Assembly: GCF_028583425.1 (NCBI RefSeq)
Contig: NC_072801.1
Coordinates: forward strand, 21,658,001 to 21,722,000
Source of the DNA: Eublepharis macularius
Taxonomy: Eukaryota; Chordata; Lepidosauria; Squamata; Eublepharidae
DNA: 64,000 nt
Reading direction: 5' to 3'
The position numbers were made by a program, and so were the translations under genes. This document shows, in pieces, positions 20,635 through 31,193 of the stretch (position 1 is the first letter of the stretch; each line of letters begins with the position of its first letter). The notes below the pieces were generated by a model, which saw only the letters and a list, made by a program, of their open reading frames with translations, was not told the origin of the DNA and did not search any database.

Positions 20635-20858
20635 ACAAGTGACGAATGACACAGGTTGGACACTTGTCAGCTTCCCTCAAGTTTTGATGGGAAATGTAGG
20701 CAGCTTGGCGGAATGTTGGACAAGAGACAGTTGAAAAGTCCATTGGGCAGCAGTCAGAGAGCCAAGCTACAAGACCAGGACGCCTACATTTCCCATCAAA
20801 ACTTGAGGGAAGCTGACAAGTGTCCAACCTGTGTCGTTCGTCACTTGTAGCTTGACCC
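20635..20858. mobile_element. 224-bp MITE with TAA duplication
   Basis: Ends GGGCCAAACTACAAGTGAC and CACTTGTAGCTTGACCC, with TAA at 20632-20634 and 20859-20861. Same family as 684, 14667, 18864 and 27454. Confidence 0.87.
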
Positions 20859-20929
20859 TAAGTTACCGACTATCTTTCCCAGTGTTGCACCAGCATCAAC
20901 CATACACTGGCAGCCATGAGGTTTAGGAT

Positions 20930-21590
20930 TCGGATTGCCCATTCAATAAAGCATCAACTGACTCATCTCTGATTAGCCCAATGACACCTTGTAGCTGCTA
21001 AAAACAACAACTCCTGCAGAACTTTCAACTGAAAAACACACCAGCACTGTTCAGGTTAAAAGATGCAGTCAACCATATGTGACAATCCCCAAATGCCTTT
21101 AGGCGGAATGTATAGTGTGGGACGTGGAGCCCTGCTTAGCAGCAAGGGGATGCTGGAAACCTGGAATCACCATCCGTCCTAACATTAATATTTTAATCCC
21201 ACATTAGTGAATCCGTTTCCTTATTCACACCCACACTGCATTACTTAAGACTTATCGGAATGCAGCATTCATTTGACTTTTGAGAATAATCTCCCCTCCC
21301 GGAGCAACCTCCATTCCAGCTTGGGAAGTGCTTAGAAAACATTTAATCCGATTTGTCAGACCAGTGGGAAGATGTTTACATAACGCAGTATAAAGGACTT
21401 GCTGTGGCATTATTTAAATCAGATACTAGAATTTAAATTAATTCTAACCAGATTTCCACTCCCTCCACCTTTCCTTTGCGCCGGGTCCCATTTCAGTTTT
21501 ATGAAACACTGATCCATTTGAAACAAAAAATATTGGGAAATGGAAGCTGTGTATAGTTTAATACAATCTTTCCTCAGCAAAGGATATGTT
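20930..21590. promoter_or_regulatory. Candidate conserved non-coding region (repeat-free)
   Basis: A long stretch with AT-rich motifs (ACATTAATATTTTAATCCC at 21182, TAGAATTTAAATTAATTC at 21427) and no repeat that I recognise. No exon is visible. Regulatory role is inference. Confidence 0.35.
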
Positions 21591-21599
21591 TGGATTGTG

Positions 21600-22092
21600 T
21601 CACACAGGTTGCAATCTCAAGAACACTTTCTTCAGAGTAAGCCCCAAGAGGCTTAAAAGTAAACCGGCTGAGGATTGCTCCCACATGCGGAAAATACCCA
21701 CACGTTTCTCCCACCAACTCTAGCATTCCTAAATTCCCTACTGGGGCACATTAGTGCGTTGCTAATCAATGAACAGAATTTATTTATTTAGAAAATTTCT
21801 CCACCTGCCTTCCTACCAAAACAGCATTCAGGGCAGCTTCCCCCTCCACTTTGCTTGTGGATTGCCTTGATTTTTAAAAAAAGTTGTATGGCCAAAGACC
21901 CTATCTCTATTTATTGTAAGCAGCTTTGTCAAGAAAGCAGAATATAAATGCAACAATATCATTACCATTAGATAATATAATAAAAAGTTTTCAAGAGAAG
22001 TTTTACATAACGGATTTCTGTACAGGTGCGCAAGAGTGTCAAATTAGCCCATATTTTACATTCTGCATATTTATTAGCAAACAGACTCCATT
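21600..22092. repeat. Degraded repeat tails
   Basis: 21605-21690 resembles the 'GCAATCC...AGAGTAAGCCC' palindromic family. 21778-21840 (ATTTATTTATTTAGAAAATTTC ... GGCAGCTT) is a LINE/SINE-like tail. The rest is AT-rich and unassigned. Confidence 0.4.
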
Positions 22093-23235
22093 CAGGCATT
22101 GCCTCTAACCGTGGTTTGTGGCATATCCCTCAAGCCTTTTAACAGCTGCATGAAACCGCTTGGAGAGATCATCTGGAGATTTGGAGCGCAGTGTCATCTA
22201 TATGCTGATGATACACAGCACACACAACATATTCACTCTCTTTCTTTTTTCCATCTAAATCCAGAGAAGCAGTGGAAATCATAAGCCAGTTTCTGGAGGC
22301 AATAAAAGACTGGAAGAGGGTGAATAAATTGGAATTTAATCCAGACAAGACAGAAATGTTGTGGGTTGGTAATAAAACTGAGTTCCAATGTTCTCGGTAG
22401 AGTTTACAGCAGTCTGTGGCATAGGTGTAAACTATGGGGGGGGGGGGGTGAGGGGCTCGAGCCCCCCTGGATTTAGCCAGGGGGGGCTGAGCCCCCCGGG
22501 CAGCCAGTGAACTATATGGGGGTTAAGGGGCTCAAGCCCCCTCAGATCTCACATGAGGGTCTCAGTTACAATAGCTGATGAAGCACAGGATTGTCCCCCC
22601 CTTCCTGTTATATTATAATTTCTAACCACTGACCAACTCCCCCATATTCCTAGGTTTGGCCCAGCTCAGGGGCATTGTTAGGGGGGGTCCCCATGGGTGC
22701 CTGGATCCCCCTAAATTTGTGCGGAGCCCCTCCCTAAATCTCCCATGGCCCCACCTCCATAGATGGTGGCAAAGGAAGCCCCTCCCTGTGATGTCATTGG
22801 CTCCTCCCTGTGATGTCACTGGCATAGCAATACCTCTGGCCCTGCCCCAGCCTCCCCCTCCGGGAAATTGGAAAGTCTACACCCTTGGTCTGTGGTTCAG
22901 GGATCCTCTTAGATGCCTCGCTATTCTCGGAAGAAAATACTAGGGGTACCTTTTTTGGCTGGTTCGTTGAATATCTGTAGAGGTTTAAAGCAGACCTGGC
23001 CACAGTCAGCTGTGCCTTCGGAATGTCCAGAAGGGGTTATTGCGATGGGCTGCACATAAGGATGTCCATGAAGAAGGTTGCAAAGCTCCAGCTGGTACAG
23101 AACGCCACAAGTCCTGTTCTGATGGGAACCCGCTGCAATAAACATTATTAATCCTGACTCTGTATTGCCCACGTTGACTTCCCATCTGCTGTCAAGCCCA
23201 AGTTCAAGAAGCTTGTTTTTCAACACAAGCCTAAG
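22093..23235 (+). mobile_element. CR1/L2-type LINE fragment with YADD motif, split by a hAT element
   Basis: The plus strand reads ISLKPFNSCMKPLGEII, then CHLYADDTQ, the polymerase active-site motif, then KLEFNPDKTEMLWVG. After the insertion (22420-22887) the LINE continues (KLQLVQN-like region near 23085, then a decayed 3' part). Frameshifts make it a pseudogene; the motifs identify the family. Confidence 0.82.
22420..22887. mobile_element. 468-bp hAT element inserted in a LINE
   Basis: Ends CATAGGTGTAAACT and AGTCTACACCCTTG are inverted repeats with the CA...TG termini common in hAT elements. GTCTGTGG is exactly duplicated at 22412-22419 and 22888-22895. The interior has a G-run (22437-22448) and an internal repetition of 'GGGGCTCGAGCCCCCC'-like sequence. 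Confidence 0.9.
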
Positions 23236-23346
23236 CAAACTCAAAATCCCAATTAGAACAAACCACAGGTTGCAAATCGTGGTTCCTGATTCTATCATGC
23301 AAGCCAATTGCAAATCATGCTTTCTCAATTCAGACATCACGTGGAA

Positions 23347-23440
23347 TAATAGAATCATAGGGTTGGAAGGGACCTCCAGAGTCACCTTGTCCAACCTCTT
23401 GCACAATGCAGGAAATTCACAACTAACCCCCCCCCCACTG
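23347..23440 (-). mobile_element. CR1 LINE 3' end
   Basis: ATAGAATCATAGGGTTGGAAGGGACC is the reverse complement of the CR1 terminus, followed by TTGTCCAACCTCTTGCACAATGC. Confidence 0.88.
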
Positions 23441-24075
23441 AATATTTTATACTTTTTATTTGTTTATTTTAGTATGGCTTTGCTAATCCAATCCTACAAG
23501 GAGCTCAGGGTGGTGTATATTGTTCATCCCTCATCCATTTCACCCTCACAACAACCCTGAGGTAGTTTAGGTTGAGAAAGAGAGTACCTGGCCCAGGGTC
23601 AACCATTAATCTTCATAGCAGAATAGGAATTTGAAGCTAGGTCTCTCTGATCCTAGTCTGACATCCCTCTGCCTGGGGCGGGGGATCCCCTGCTCCCACC
23701 CTTCCCCCCTGTGCCCACTTACTTGGCCGGTGGGGGGCATGCTCCCCGGGGGCCCCCGGATGGTGTGCCCCTGAACCCACAGTGGCCCGATTCTGGCCAA
23801 AATGCACCCTGCAGTGGGCCCATTTTGGGCCGAATCGTGCCCCACAGCGGGTCTTGGTGAGAGTGGGAGTACCCCCAGCTGCCCTTTGACCTGTGCAATG
23901 ACATCACTTCCCAGAAGTGATGTCATCGTGCGAGCTGGGAGTGCATGTGCACTGTGTGCTGCACGCGTGAGCGCAAGCCCAAGACCCCAGGCAGCAGCGA
24001 GGTAGGTGCCAGGCTCTCAATCTCCCACTGGGGATGCCAAGGGACCTGGCAACCCTCGTCTGACACCCTACCATG
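23441..24075 (-). mobile_element. CORE-SINE interrupted by a GC-rich hAT element
   Basis: The SINE runs from its tail (TTTATTTGTTTATTTTAG) to TCCTAGTCTGACA at 23665 and resumes with TCTGACACCCTACC at about 24059. TCTGACAT/TCTGACAC, 7 of 8 identical, flank the insert, fitting an 8-bp duplication. Confidence 0.7.
23666..24058. mobile_element. GC-rich TAGGGTTGCCA-family hAT element, left end eroded
   Basis: GGGGCGGGGGATCCCCTGC, repeated ATTTTGGGCCGAATCG/ATTCTGGCC motifs, GACATCACTTCCCAGAAGTG and a right end CCTGGCAACCCT. The left TIR is missing. Confidence 0.72.
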
Positions 24076-24589
24076 TAATATTGGCTTTTATGTTTGTTTT
24101 TCTATCATCGTAGTCCCAGAACCATTTCCTATGACTAAGCCTCAGAGAATAGACTTGAGTAGCATTCTGAGCAGATCTGCTTAAGTGGTATAAGGATCAG
24201 GCCCTGTAGCATCAGATACAGAATGCTAAGTTAAAACTTTGGTTCAGGCCTCATGTCCTGCAGATTTCTTACCAGGCCTGTTTGCTGGAAAGTCCCTAGC
24301 TTTGTTAATTAACTGCCCCTGGGCTGCTTTCTTCCTGTGAGAAAGTGGCCTTCAGAGGGCCAGAGCCTGGTGCTGAGCTCAGCTCTAGCTGTACTCCCTA
24401 AACTTTTACATGTTGTAGTGTCCAATTAAGTAACCGAGCCCTGGTTGGTTCCTGTGAGTGGGCGGACGTCCCTAGATTTCAAGAAGCCTCTTTGTTTCTA
24501 GGCAGTTTATCAGTTTCCACCTTTCAGCCATTGCCAACCAACTGCAATGTGAGAGAGATATGTTCTTGTATTTGTGGAAGAAAGGTCTG
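24076..24589. other. No recognised feature
   Basis: About 510 bases without a supported feature. Confidence 0.4.
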
Positions 24590-24790
24590 TCAGCGCTCAT
24601 CAGCCACGATGGCTAATTGGGACCTTCATGCTCAGAGGTGGGAAACCTCAATTGTCCATTTCAGGGCAGGGGAGCAGCAAGAGCAATAGACTTTAGCCTC
24701 TGTGCCTCCAACGTAGATCTTCTGTGATCCTGGCTGGTCGCTACAGGAAGAGGACACTAAATTGGATGGACCACTGGCTCTTCTCAAGTT
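24590..24790 (+). mobile_element. LINE 3' UTR fragment
   Basis: AGCCACGATGGCTAATTGGGACC matches the 'GATGGCTAAATGGAACCTCC' part of the LINE at 17960. It continues through CTGGCTGGTCGCTACAGGAAG to TTGGATGGACCACTGGC. Confidence 0.55.
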
Positions 24791-25439
24791 CATAGACAAT
24801 GAAGTCATGGTTTGGTGTGGAACCTGAAGTACATCAGGCTATTTTGTGTGTGTGTGAAAGAAAGGCCACACAGCCTGAAAAAAAACTAGATGCAGTGCTT
24901 CTTTATAACTCAAACAACAACGAGCAACTCGCACTACCCCTTCGGGAGGCTTCATTGGTGTTCAGGAACAGAATAACTCATGTCTAGCCAGTCTTCGTCT
25001 ATACAGACTTTTGTTTGAGTTTGGAATGGTTGTTTGCTTGCATTAGCTGGCCATTTTAATGATGTTAATAAATTTTAAACAAATGCACAGTGGTTGTAAA
25101 TGTGGTCCAGCCTCCACAGTACCAGAAACCTTGCTCTTTCCCTGTGACAGGCTCCGATTAAAGCCATTCTCTGGTGTTTTTCAGTCTGAACAATATTTTA
25201 TTTTAAAAGGTACTTGGTGCCACTTTTTAAAAAATCTGTCTTTGTAATTTGTATTGGAATATTAAGCCGCTACCCAGTATGGCAGCAAAGGACTGTGTGT
25301 GCAGTTCACTTCTGAGTGAGCAATAATCCTTTAACACGATGGTTGTTGCTGATTTTAACACGTTTTAGCAAAAAGTTTAAACAGAAATTTCTGGTGGGAT
25401 TAATGGATGCAACAGGGCATCTAGAATAATTAACTGTGA
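24791..25439. other. No recognised feature
   Basis: AT-rich DNA of about 650 bases without a repeat or exon that I can support. Confidence 0.4.
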
Positions 25440-25492
25440 AATTAAATCTCCAGGAATTTCCCAACCCAGAGTTGGCAACCTTAGTCTATGCA
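25440..25492. mobile_element. Right-end fragment of the ~215-bp hAT MITE
   Basis: AAATCTCCAGGAATTTCCCAAC and GAGTTGGCAACCTTA are the last ~50 bases of the family. Confidence 0.7.
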
Positions 25493-25503
25493 GATCTGGG
25501 GAA

Positions 25504-26253
25504 TAGGGTTGCCAGACCCCTTTCCCTCCCAGCAGGAAGGGGGGGCAGCACTCACTTCGTTTCATATGTGTGCTCCTGGAGTGGTGTGATAACATCACTT
25601 CAGGGAGTGACATCATTGCACAGGCCCTGGGAGTGCTCCTGTGCTTCACACCGGGCTGATTTGGGTCCCAAATAGAGATGGGCACGAACCAGAAAAAAAC
25701 CGAACCATGTGGTTTGTGGTTCGTCAAATTTCACGTACCACGAACTTTCACGAACCTGCCCCTGGTTTGTGAACTGGTTCGTTTGGTTCATTAAAATGTC
25801 ACATCCGGGTCAGAAAATCACCACTTCCGGGTCAGCGGAAGGTCACATCTGGGTCAGCAGAAGGTCTGCAGGAAGTCCATCCCGTTGCCTAGGAAACTGA
25901 TTGATCAGCACCAGGCTGTCTGCAGTGATGAACCAAAAAATGAACCAAACGAACCAGCCTAAAAGTTCATGGCGGTTCGTCAGAAATGGGATCTGATGAA
26001 CCCCTGGTTCGTGAACCACAAACTGGCCTGGTTCATCATGAATTTTGGTTCGTATTTTGGTTTGTGCCCATCTCTAGTCCCAAATGGAGCTGATTCGGCC
26101 TGTTGCTAAAGAGTGATGTTGCATTGCACCGAGAGCACGTCTGGGAAGCTTCTTCCCCCTCCTCTCCCTCTCACCAGCCAGGTGAGTGGTGGCTGGGGCT
26201 GGAGGATGGGAGCAGGGGATCCCCCGCCCCCACCAGGGGACCTGGCAGCCCTA
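25504..26253. mobile_element. GC-rich hAT element with a second hAT nested inside
   Basis: Ends TAGGGTTGCCAGACCCC and GGGGACCTGGCAGCCCTA. CTGGGGAA is exactly duplicated at 25496-25503 and 26254-26261. Removing the insert 25673-26076 plus one copy of its duplication leaves a ~340-bp element. Confidence 0.9.
25673..26076. mobile_element. 404-bp hAT MITE, TAGAGATGGGCACGAACC family
   Basis: Ends TAGAGATGGGCACGAACC and GTTTGTGCCCATCTCTA. GTCCCAAA is exactly duplicated at 25665-25672 and 26077-26084, inside the older element. Confidence 0.93.
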
Positions 26254-26261
26254 CTGGGGAA

Positions 26262-26999
26262 CAAGAAGCCCTGATTTCTGACATTGTTATCAGGTGAACC
26301 CGTCATGAAATACCTTACACTGGGTCAATCTCAATTTTTATCTGTTAACAAAGAATTCCATGTGAACCAATCTAAAAATCTTGGGTTTTGTGTCATGAAG
26401 GAGGAGGAAGCTAGCATGGAACTATTTTCCAAGAGGACCTTGAAAAGCAGAGTAAAGGTTAGAGGTGGGCCCCGCATCAGAGAAGTTGGAAGACTGATTG
26501 AATGTTGAGGAGCTCAGTAAATGTTTGGTGTGTTGCTGTGAGCTTGTTCTAATTTAGCAAATGTGCCCACATTTGAAGAAGTGAGCGTAGGATTGGGGGA
26601 AGAGAGACTTTTTATCCTGTCAGAAGAGATACCAACCAGAGAGTGTGACACGTACTTGAATTGCAGAGATACAGCTGCTGTGCGGAGCTCTCTCCCACCT
26701 TCCCCAGTTCCTTTTAACCCCTCCCACCATGAGCTTCATCATCCATTCTGTACCATGTTCATATCCTGTTCTGCAGCTAAATCTGAAGTCCTGGAGGCAG
26801 CTCTCAATGTTCCGCTGGTCCACCTTCCCTTCTTCTGAAAGAGAATGAATAATCCCCCTTGCTCAGTGGGGGCGGCGGCGGGGGCGGCTTGCAACAAGTT
26901 AAAAAAGAAACGGAAACTTAATGGCAATTCCCCTTTCTAAAACCCATTCTTCTTTCTCTTTCTCCTCCTCTTGCTGAGATCTCTTTTTAAAAAAACATT
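26262..26999. other. No recognised feature
   Basis: About 740 bases, including a short GGCGGCGGGGGCGG run at 26871-26886. No exon or repeat that I can support. Confidence 0.4.
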
Positions 27000-27417
27000 T
27001 TATTTAAAGAAATGAAAGTAAGACAAAACAGAGTAAATAAGTGCATAATATAAAAGTTATGCAAAATGTAGACAGTAAATTGAAAATTATACACTCGTAT
27101 ACCACCAATAAGTATATAAACAGCGCAGATATAAAAATCTTAGGAATAGGAGAGAGAAGGTTCTTTAATATGCTTCAATGGCCAAACTGACTACCTACTT
27201 ACAAAATAGGTTGATAACTGACTTCTGGGAAAAATGGAAGGATTTCTTTGATTATTTAGGTTAAACTAATTGATATAGTAGCTTAGAGGGAGAGAGGGAA
27301 GAAGAGATAAGGAGAAATGTCATATAGGTAGGTTCAAGGAAGCTAAATACTTAATAATTACCTTTTTAGTTTAAAGAAACTTAGACGTTCGACTTGTTTT
27401 ATTCCTAAGATTTTTAC
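27000..27417 (+). mobile_element. L1-type LINE 3' fragment
   Basis: TTGATAACTGACTTCTGGGAAAAATGGAAG reads LITDFWEKWK, then DFFDYLG and a stop, like the C-terminus of L1 ORF2 ('WEKWKPFIDYL'). The following AT-rich sequence is a possible 3' UTR, cut by the hAT at 27418. 27000-27150 is A/T-rich and may be an inverted part of the same insertion. Confidence 0.6.
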
Positions 27418-27910
27418 AGGGCTTTTTTTTCAGCTGGAAGGCGGTGGGACTGAGAGCAGAACCACAAGTGACAAAAGGCACAGATTGGACACTTGCCAGC
27501 TTCCCTCAAGTTTTGATGGGAAATGTAGGCAGCTTGGCGGAATGTTGGACAAATGACAGTTGAAAAGTCCATTGGACAGCAGTCAGAGAGCAAAGCTGCG
27601 AGACCAAGATGCCTACATTTCCCATCAAAACTTGAGGGCAGCTAACAAGTGTCCAATCTGTGCCTTTTGTCACTTGTGGTTCTGCTCAGAGTTCCAGAAC
27701 CTCTTGAAAATGGTCACATGGCTGGTGGCCCCGCCTCCTGATCTCCAGGCAGAGGGGAGTTTAGATTGCCCTCCATACTGCTGCACGGAGGGCAATCTCA
27801 ACTCCCCTCTGTCTGGAGATCAGGGGGCGGGGCCACCAGCCATGTGACCATTTTCTCCGAGGGCAACCCACTGAGTTCCACCACCTCTTTTCCCAGAAAA
27901 AAAAACCTTG
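27418..27910. mobile_element. hAT MITE (CAGGGCTTTTTTTC family) with a nested MITE
   Basis: Ends CAGGGCTTTTTTTTCAGC and CCAGAAAAAAAAACCTTG. GATTTTTA is exactly duplicated at 27410-27417 and 27911-27918. The MITE at 27454-27687 is embedded near the left end. Confidence 0.92.
27454..27687. mobile_element. 234-bp MITE nested in a hAT MITE
   Basis: GAGCAGAACCACAAGTGAC and GTCACTTGTGGTTCTGCTC are perfect inverted ends, and the interior (GAATGTTGGACAAATGACAG) matches the copy at 20635. The terminal bases differ from GGGCCAAGCTAC, so it is a subfamily. Confidence 0.85.
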
Positions 27911-27918
27911 GATTTTTA

Positions 27919-28337
27919 TATCTGCTCTTGCTGAGATCTTGCGCGCTGACTGATGCTGGAGTGGTGCTGGTTAGTCATAGGAGGTAAGCAGTGTGGCAGT
28001 GGTGAGTTTATAAGGAGGATGTACACAATTTGAAGCATGCACGCAGCAGAATGCGAAGAACTCAAGAAGGACATTTTGTCAGCATTATTATTTTTTTGCT
28101 GCAATGACCAATGTGAAAGGAAACAATAAGCAGCACATGGTTACCACTGTAAAAATAGCAGCTTCTTAACCCCCAAGTACTCCTTGTCAACTGACAGATG
28201 TAATTTCTCACTTTGCTAACCAGAATGCCAGAAATGGTGCCTGCTGTATACCCTACTCCCACACACCAGGGAAGATGCATGCATATGTAATGGTGGTTTC
28301 ATAACCTTTGTGGCATTGTGGATGCTTAATAACCTAC
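27919..28337. other. No recognised feature
   Basis: About 420 bases, no supported feature. Confidence 0.4.
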
Positions 28338-28590
28338 CTGGTGTAGTGGTTAAGAGCGCGAGACTCTAATCTGGAGAATTGGGTTTGATTCTCCACTCCT
28401 CCGCTTGAAGCCAGCTGGGTGACCTTGGGTCAGTCACAGCTCTCTCAGAGCTCTCTCAGCTCCACCCACCTCACAGGGTGTTTGTTGTGGGGATTATAAT
28501 AACATACTTTGTAAACCGCCCTGAGTGGGCATTAAGTTGTCCTGAAGGGTGGTATATAAATCAAACGTCGTTGTTGTTGTTACCATGTAG
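28338..28590 (+). mobile_element. CORE-SINE, near full length, (TTG)n tail
   Basis: CTGGTGTAGTGGTTAAGAGC, GGGTTTGATTCTCCACTCC, GTGACCTTGGGTCAGTCAC, CTCACAGGGTGTTTGTTG, AAACCGCCCTGAGTGGGC and GTTGTTGTTGTT in SINE order. Confidence 0.88.
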
Positions 28591-28736
28591 CTATTGACAA
28601 GGTCCATTTTGCCCAACCTCCCCCCATCCCTCATCCTCCACAAAACACACTTCCCAGTTTTGAGGATTTGGGGCAAAACCTTTTCCCCACTAAGTATGTT
28701 TCCCCTGCATCTTCTCCCTCAAGGGGTTCCAGTAGA

Positions 28737-29161
28737 TGTGCCAGATTCCTGGAGGTTTGGGGGTGGTGCTAGTGGAAGATGAGGCTTGCAGAGGGAGGGA
28801 CTTCATAATGCTACCCAGTCCACCCGCCAAAGCAACCATTTTCTCCAGGGGAATTGATCTCTGTCAGTAGGAGAACTGTTGTAATTCCAGGTAGGGCTGC
28901 CAATTTGGGCTCCTGTGAAGGACGGGAGCATGCCCCCCCCTCTTGGCACAATGGTGTCACTTCCAGAAATGACGTCATCATGCCCATGGGGATCGTGCTT
29001 GGGCCTTCTGCCCCCCTCTCCCCGCTCACCAGGTGAGTGGTGGCGGGGGGGGGGGAGAAGCTGGGAATGGGGGATTCCCTGTCTCCACCAGGGGACCAGG
29101 GGACTGGTGGCCCTAATTCTGGGAGATCTCGAGGCCCCATGTGGAGGTTGGCAACTCTAGG
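28737..29161. mobile_element. ~215-bp hAT MITE split by a GC-rich hAT element
   Basis: ATTCCTGGAGGTTTGGGGG, CCAAAGCAACCATTTTCTCC and TGTAATTCCAGG form the left piece. The right piece (ATTCTGGGAGATCTCGAGG ... GGAGGTTGGCAACTCTA) resumes at 29116. Confidence 0.8.
28892..29115. mobile_element. 224-bp GC-rich TAGGGTTGCCA hAT element (nested)
   Basis: Ends TAGGGCTGCCAATTTGGG and GGACTGGTGGCCCTA. Flanks ATTCCAGG (28884-28891) and ATTCTGGG (29116-29123) agree at 6 of 8. Confidence 0.85.
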
Positions 29162-30193
29162 TTCCAGAGATATTCTTGCCTTCATAAATATGTGCGTGCA
29201 TAAGCACTGGTGGGAGCGGGGAGTGACTGGAGAAACATTTAAGAAACATTTCAGCCTGTTCCTGAAATAGCTCTCCAGTTTTGCTATTGAAGAGAGCAAG
29301 TTGGGAGCCCACAAGGAATTACTGGGAGGGACATGGATAAACAATTGGAACCCCCATCTCCAACAACACACTCTGGGATAGTAAAAGCTTAAAGCCTTGA
29401 GTGGGCTGATTTTTCTATTTCCTTTTGTTTCTCCCTCTTTGAGACTCAATGGCTCTTAATATATCAGGTCTCCTGGATTCTGCTCAATCCTCATAAGAAC
29501 ATTTTAATTTTTTTTATTGATTTACTCTTTTCTTTCTGTATATCTGGGGAATCTTCCCCCCCAAGTGGATGGGTGGCCTAGTTTTGGTACTTTCATGATT
29601 GGCACAAACCATATGCTTTATTATCGGATAGAGCAATGACTTTGTCATTTTAAAAATGCATCCCATGTTACTATTTGCATATATCCATATTTATTGTTTC
29701 CCAGGCCATGAAATGACAGATGGGATCCTCCTAAGAGAAAAAGCAGGTCAGAGATCCCATGGTAGGAAGCCAGATAGATCTGTCTGAAGGGGACTTTTCA
29801 TAATATGACAATGACCCCTACTCTACCTCTACATTTTAATCGTCTGTATGATCCCAAACAGAAAGGGAATGAGGCAGTTGCCTTACATTTATTTACAGTA
29901 TTTATTTCAGATTTACAGATTTACTGCTTTAAAAGGATAGCACAGCAGCTAATAAATAATGGATCCTGCCCCTTTAACAGTGGGCTGGAGGAGAGAACGT
30001 CAGCCAATGCAGCTTTTCTCTTCTCCGCTGTACTGTGAAATGACAGGTGCATTGCTGAAATTTCCAGAAGAGCAGAGCTCTTTCCTCTGTGATAATGGTT
30101 TTCAGTCCTTCTGCCTTCAGGGAACCATTTTGACCTTGACTTGTCTGTAGATCTGTAGAACTGTAGATCTCCTGGGGTTCATGCTATAGTTTG
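29162..30193. other. No recognised feature
   Basis: About 1.03 kb, mostly AT-rich, with no repeat family or exon that I can support. Confidence 0.4.
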
Positions 30194-30196
30194 TAT

Positions 30197-30279
<83 letters not shown>
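30194..30279. repeat. (TTTC)n microsatellite at a LINE 3' end
   Basis: About 21 near-perfect TTTC units. It abuts the 3' terminus of the minus-strand LINE (CTCAGTGAGAAAGGTGG then GAAA units), so it probably grew from the LINE tail. Confidence 0.97.
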
Positions 30280-31193
30280 AAACCACCTTTCTCACTGAGA
30301 CTCAAGGCAGATTACAAAGTGTGAGATTAGTACAGTCAATATCAAGGACATTTCTATAAACCAATGCCATTGGGTAAGTAAATACAAGTTTACAAAGGCA
30401 TAGCATTAGCAAAAATCCAATACAGAGTTGAAGAAATGCTGAAACAGAACATAAGCAATTCTAGGACTGACATTAGACAACATGAAGCACAAGTAGAACA
30501 TAGGAGCACATATTTAAAGCACACATAGGGCACATATTTAAAGTAAATGGGTAGTACATAAGGCAACAAAGTGGTGAAGTCTATGGTCTTTAACTCATTA
30601 GCAAAGCATCTGAGACCCCCTTCCTTCAATACAGGCCTCCTATTTGAGTAAAAAGCCTTTTTGAATAATTCGATTTTGCATCATTTGTGGAAAGCCAGTA
30701 GAGTAGGGGCTCTCCTGACCTCCTCAAACAGGCCTTTCCACCGGGTAGGGGCCACCACAGAGAAAGCCTGTGTACGAACTGCTGTTGATTTCACCCATGT
30801 GCAGGGTGACACCTGAAGGGGACCCTGTTCAGATGAGTGAAGTTGCTGTGGAGGAGCATAGGGAAGGAGGCAGTCCTGTAGGTATGCTGGACCAAGAGCT
30901 TTGTATGTGATAACAATACCTTGAACTGAGCACAGTAACTGATAGGTAGCCAATGGAGTGACTGCAGAATTGGGTGATGCTCCTGCTCCTGCTTGCTCGT
31001 GATAATAGTCATTTTGCACCAATTGAAGTCTCCTAGTTAACTTAGACGGGAGACCTATGTATAGTGCATTACAATAGTCAAGTCTTGATGTTACCATAGC
31101 ATGGATCCAAGTGGCCAGGTTGGCCATGTCGAGGTAAGAAGCCATCTTCCAGGCTAAACTAGGTTGTTCCTGCCTGTTAGGGTTCAGTGACAC
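30280..31193 (-). mobile_element. CR1/L2-type LINE, reverse-transcriptase C-terminus and 3' UTR
   Basis: The minus strand has a 170-codon frame (30681-31193) reading MVTSRLDYCNALYIGLPSK, RRLQLVQN, VITYKALGPAYLQDCLLPY and AFSVVAPTRWKGLFEEVR, the standard C-terminal region of CR1/L2 reverse transcriptase. 'ARLLTG...HITPVLKELHWLP' is disrupted by a frameshift (the neighbouring frame carries SLHWLPISY). The 3' UTR follows to 30280. It is 5'-truncated and non-functional. Confidence 0.88.

Noticed and set aside
30681-31193. 170-codon minus-strand frame as a host gene
   Set aside because: Its motifs are the C-terminus of a LINE reverse transcriptase with an internal frameshift. I annotated it as a dead retroelement.
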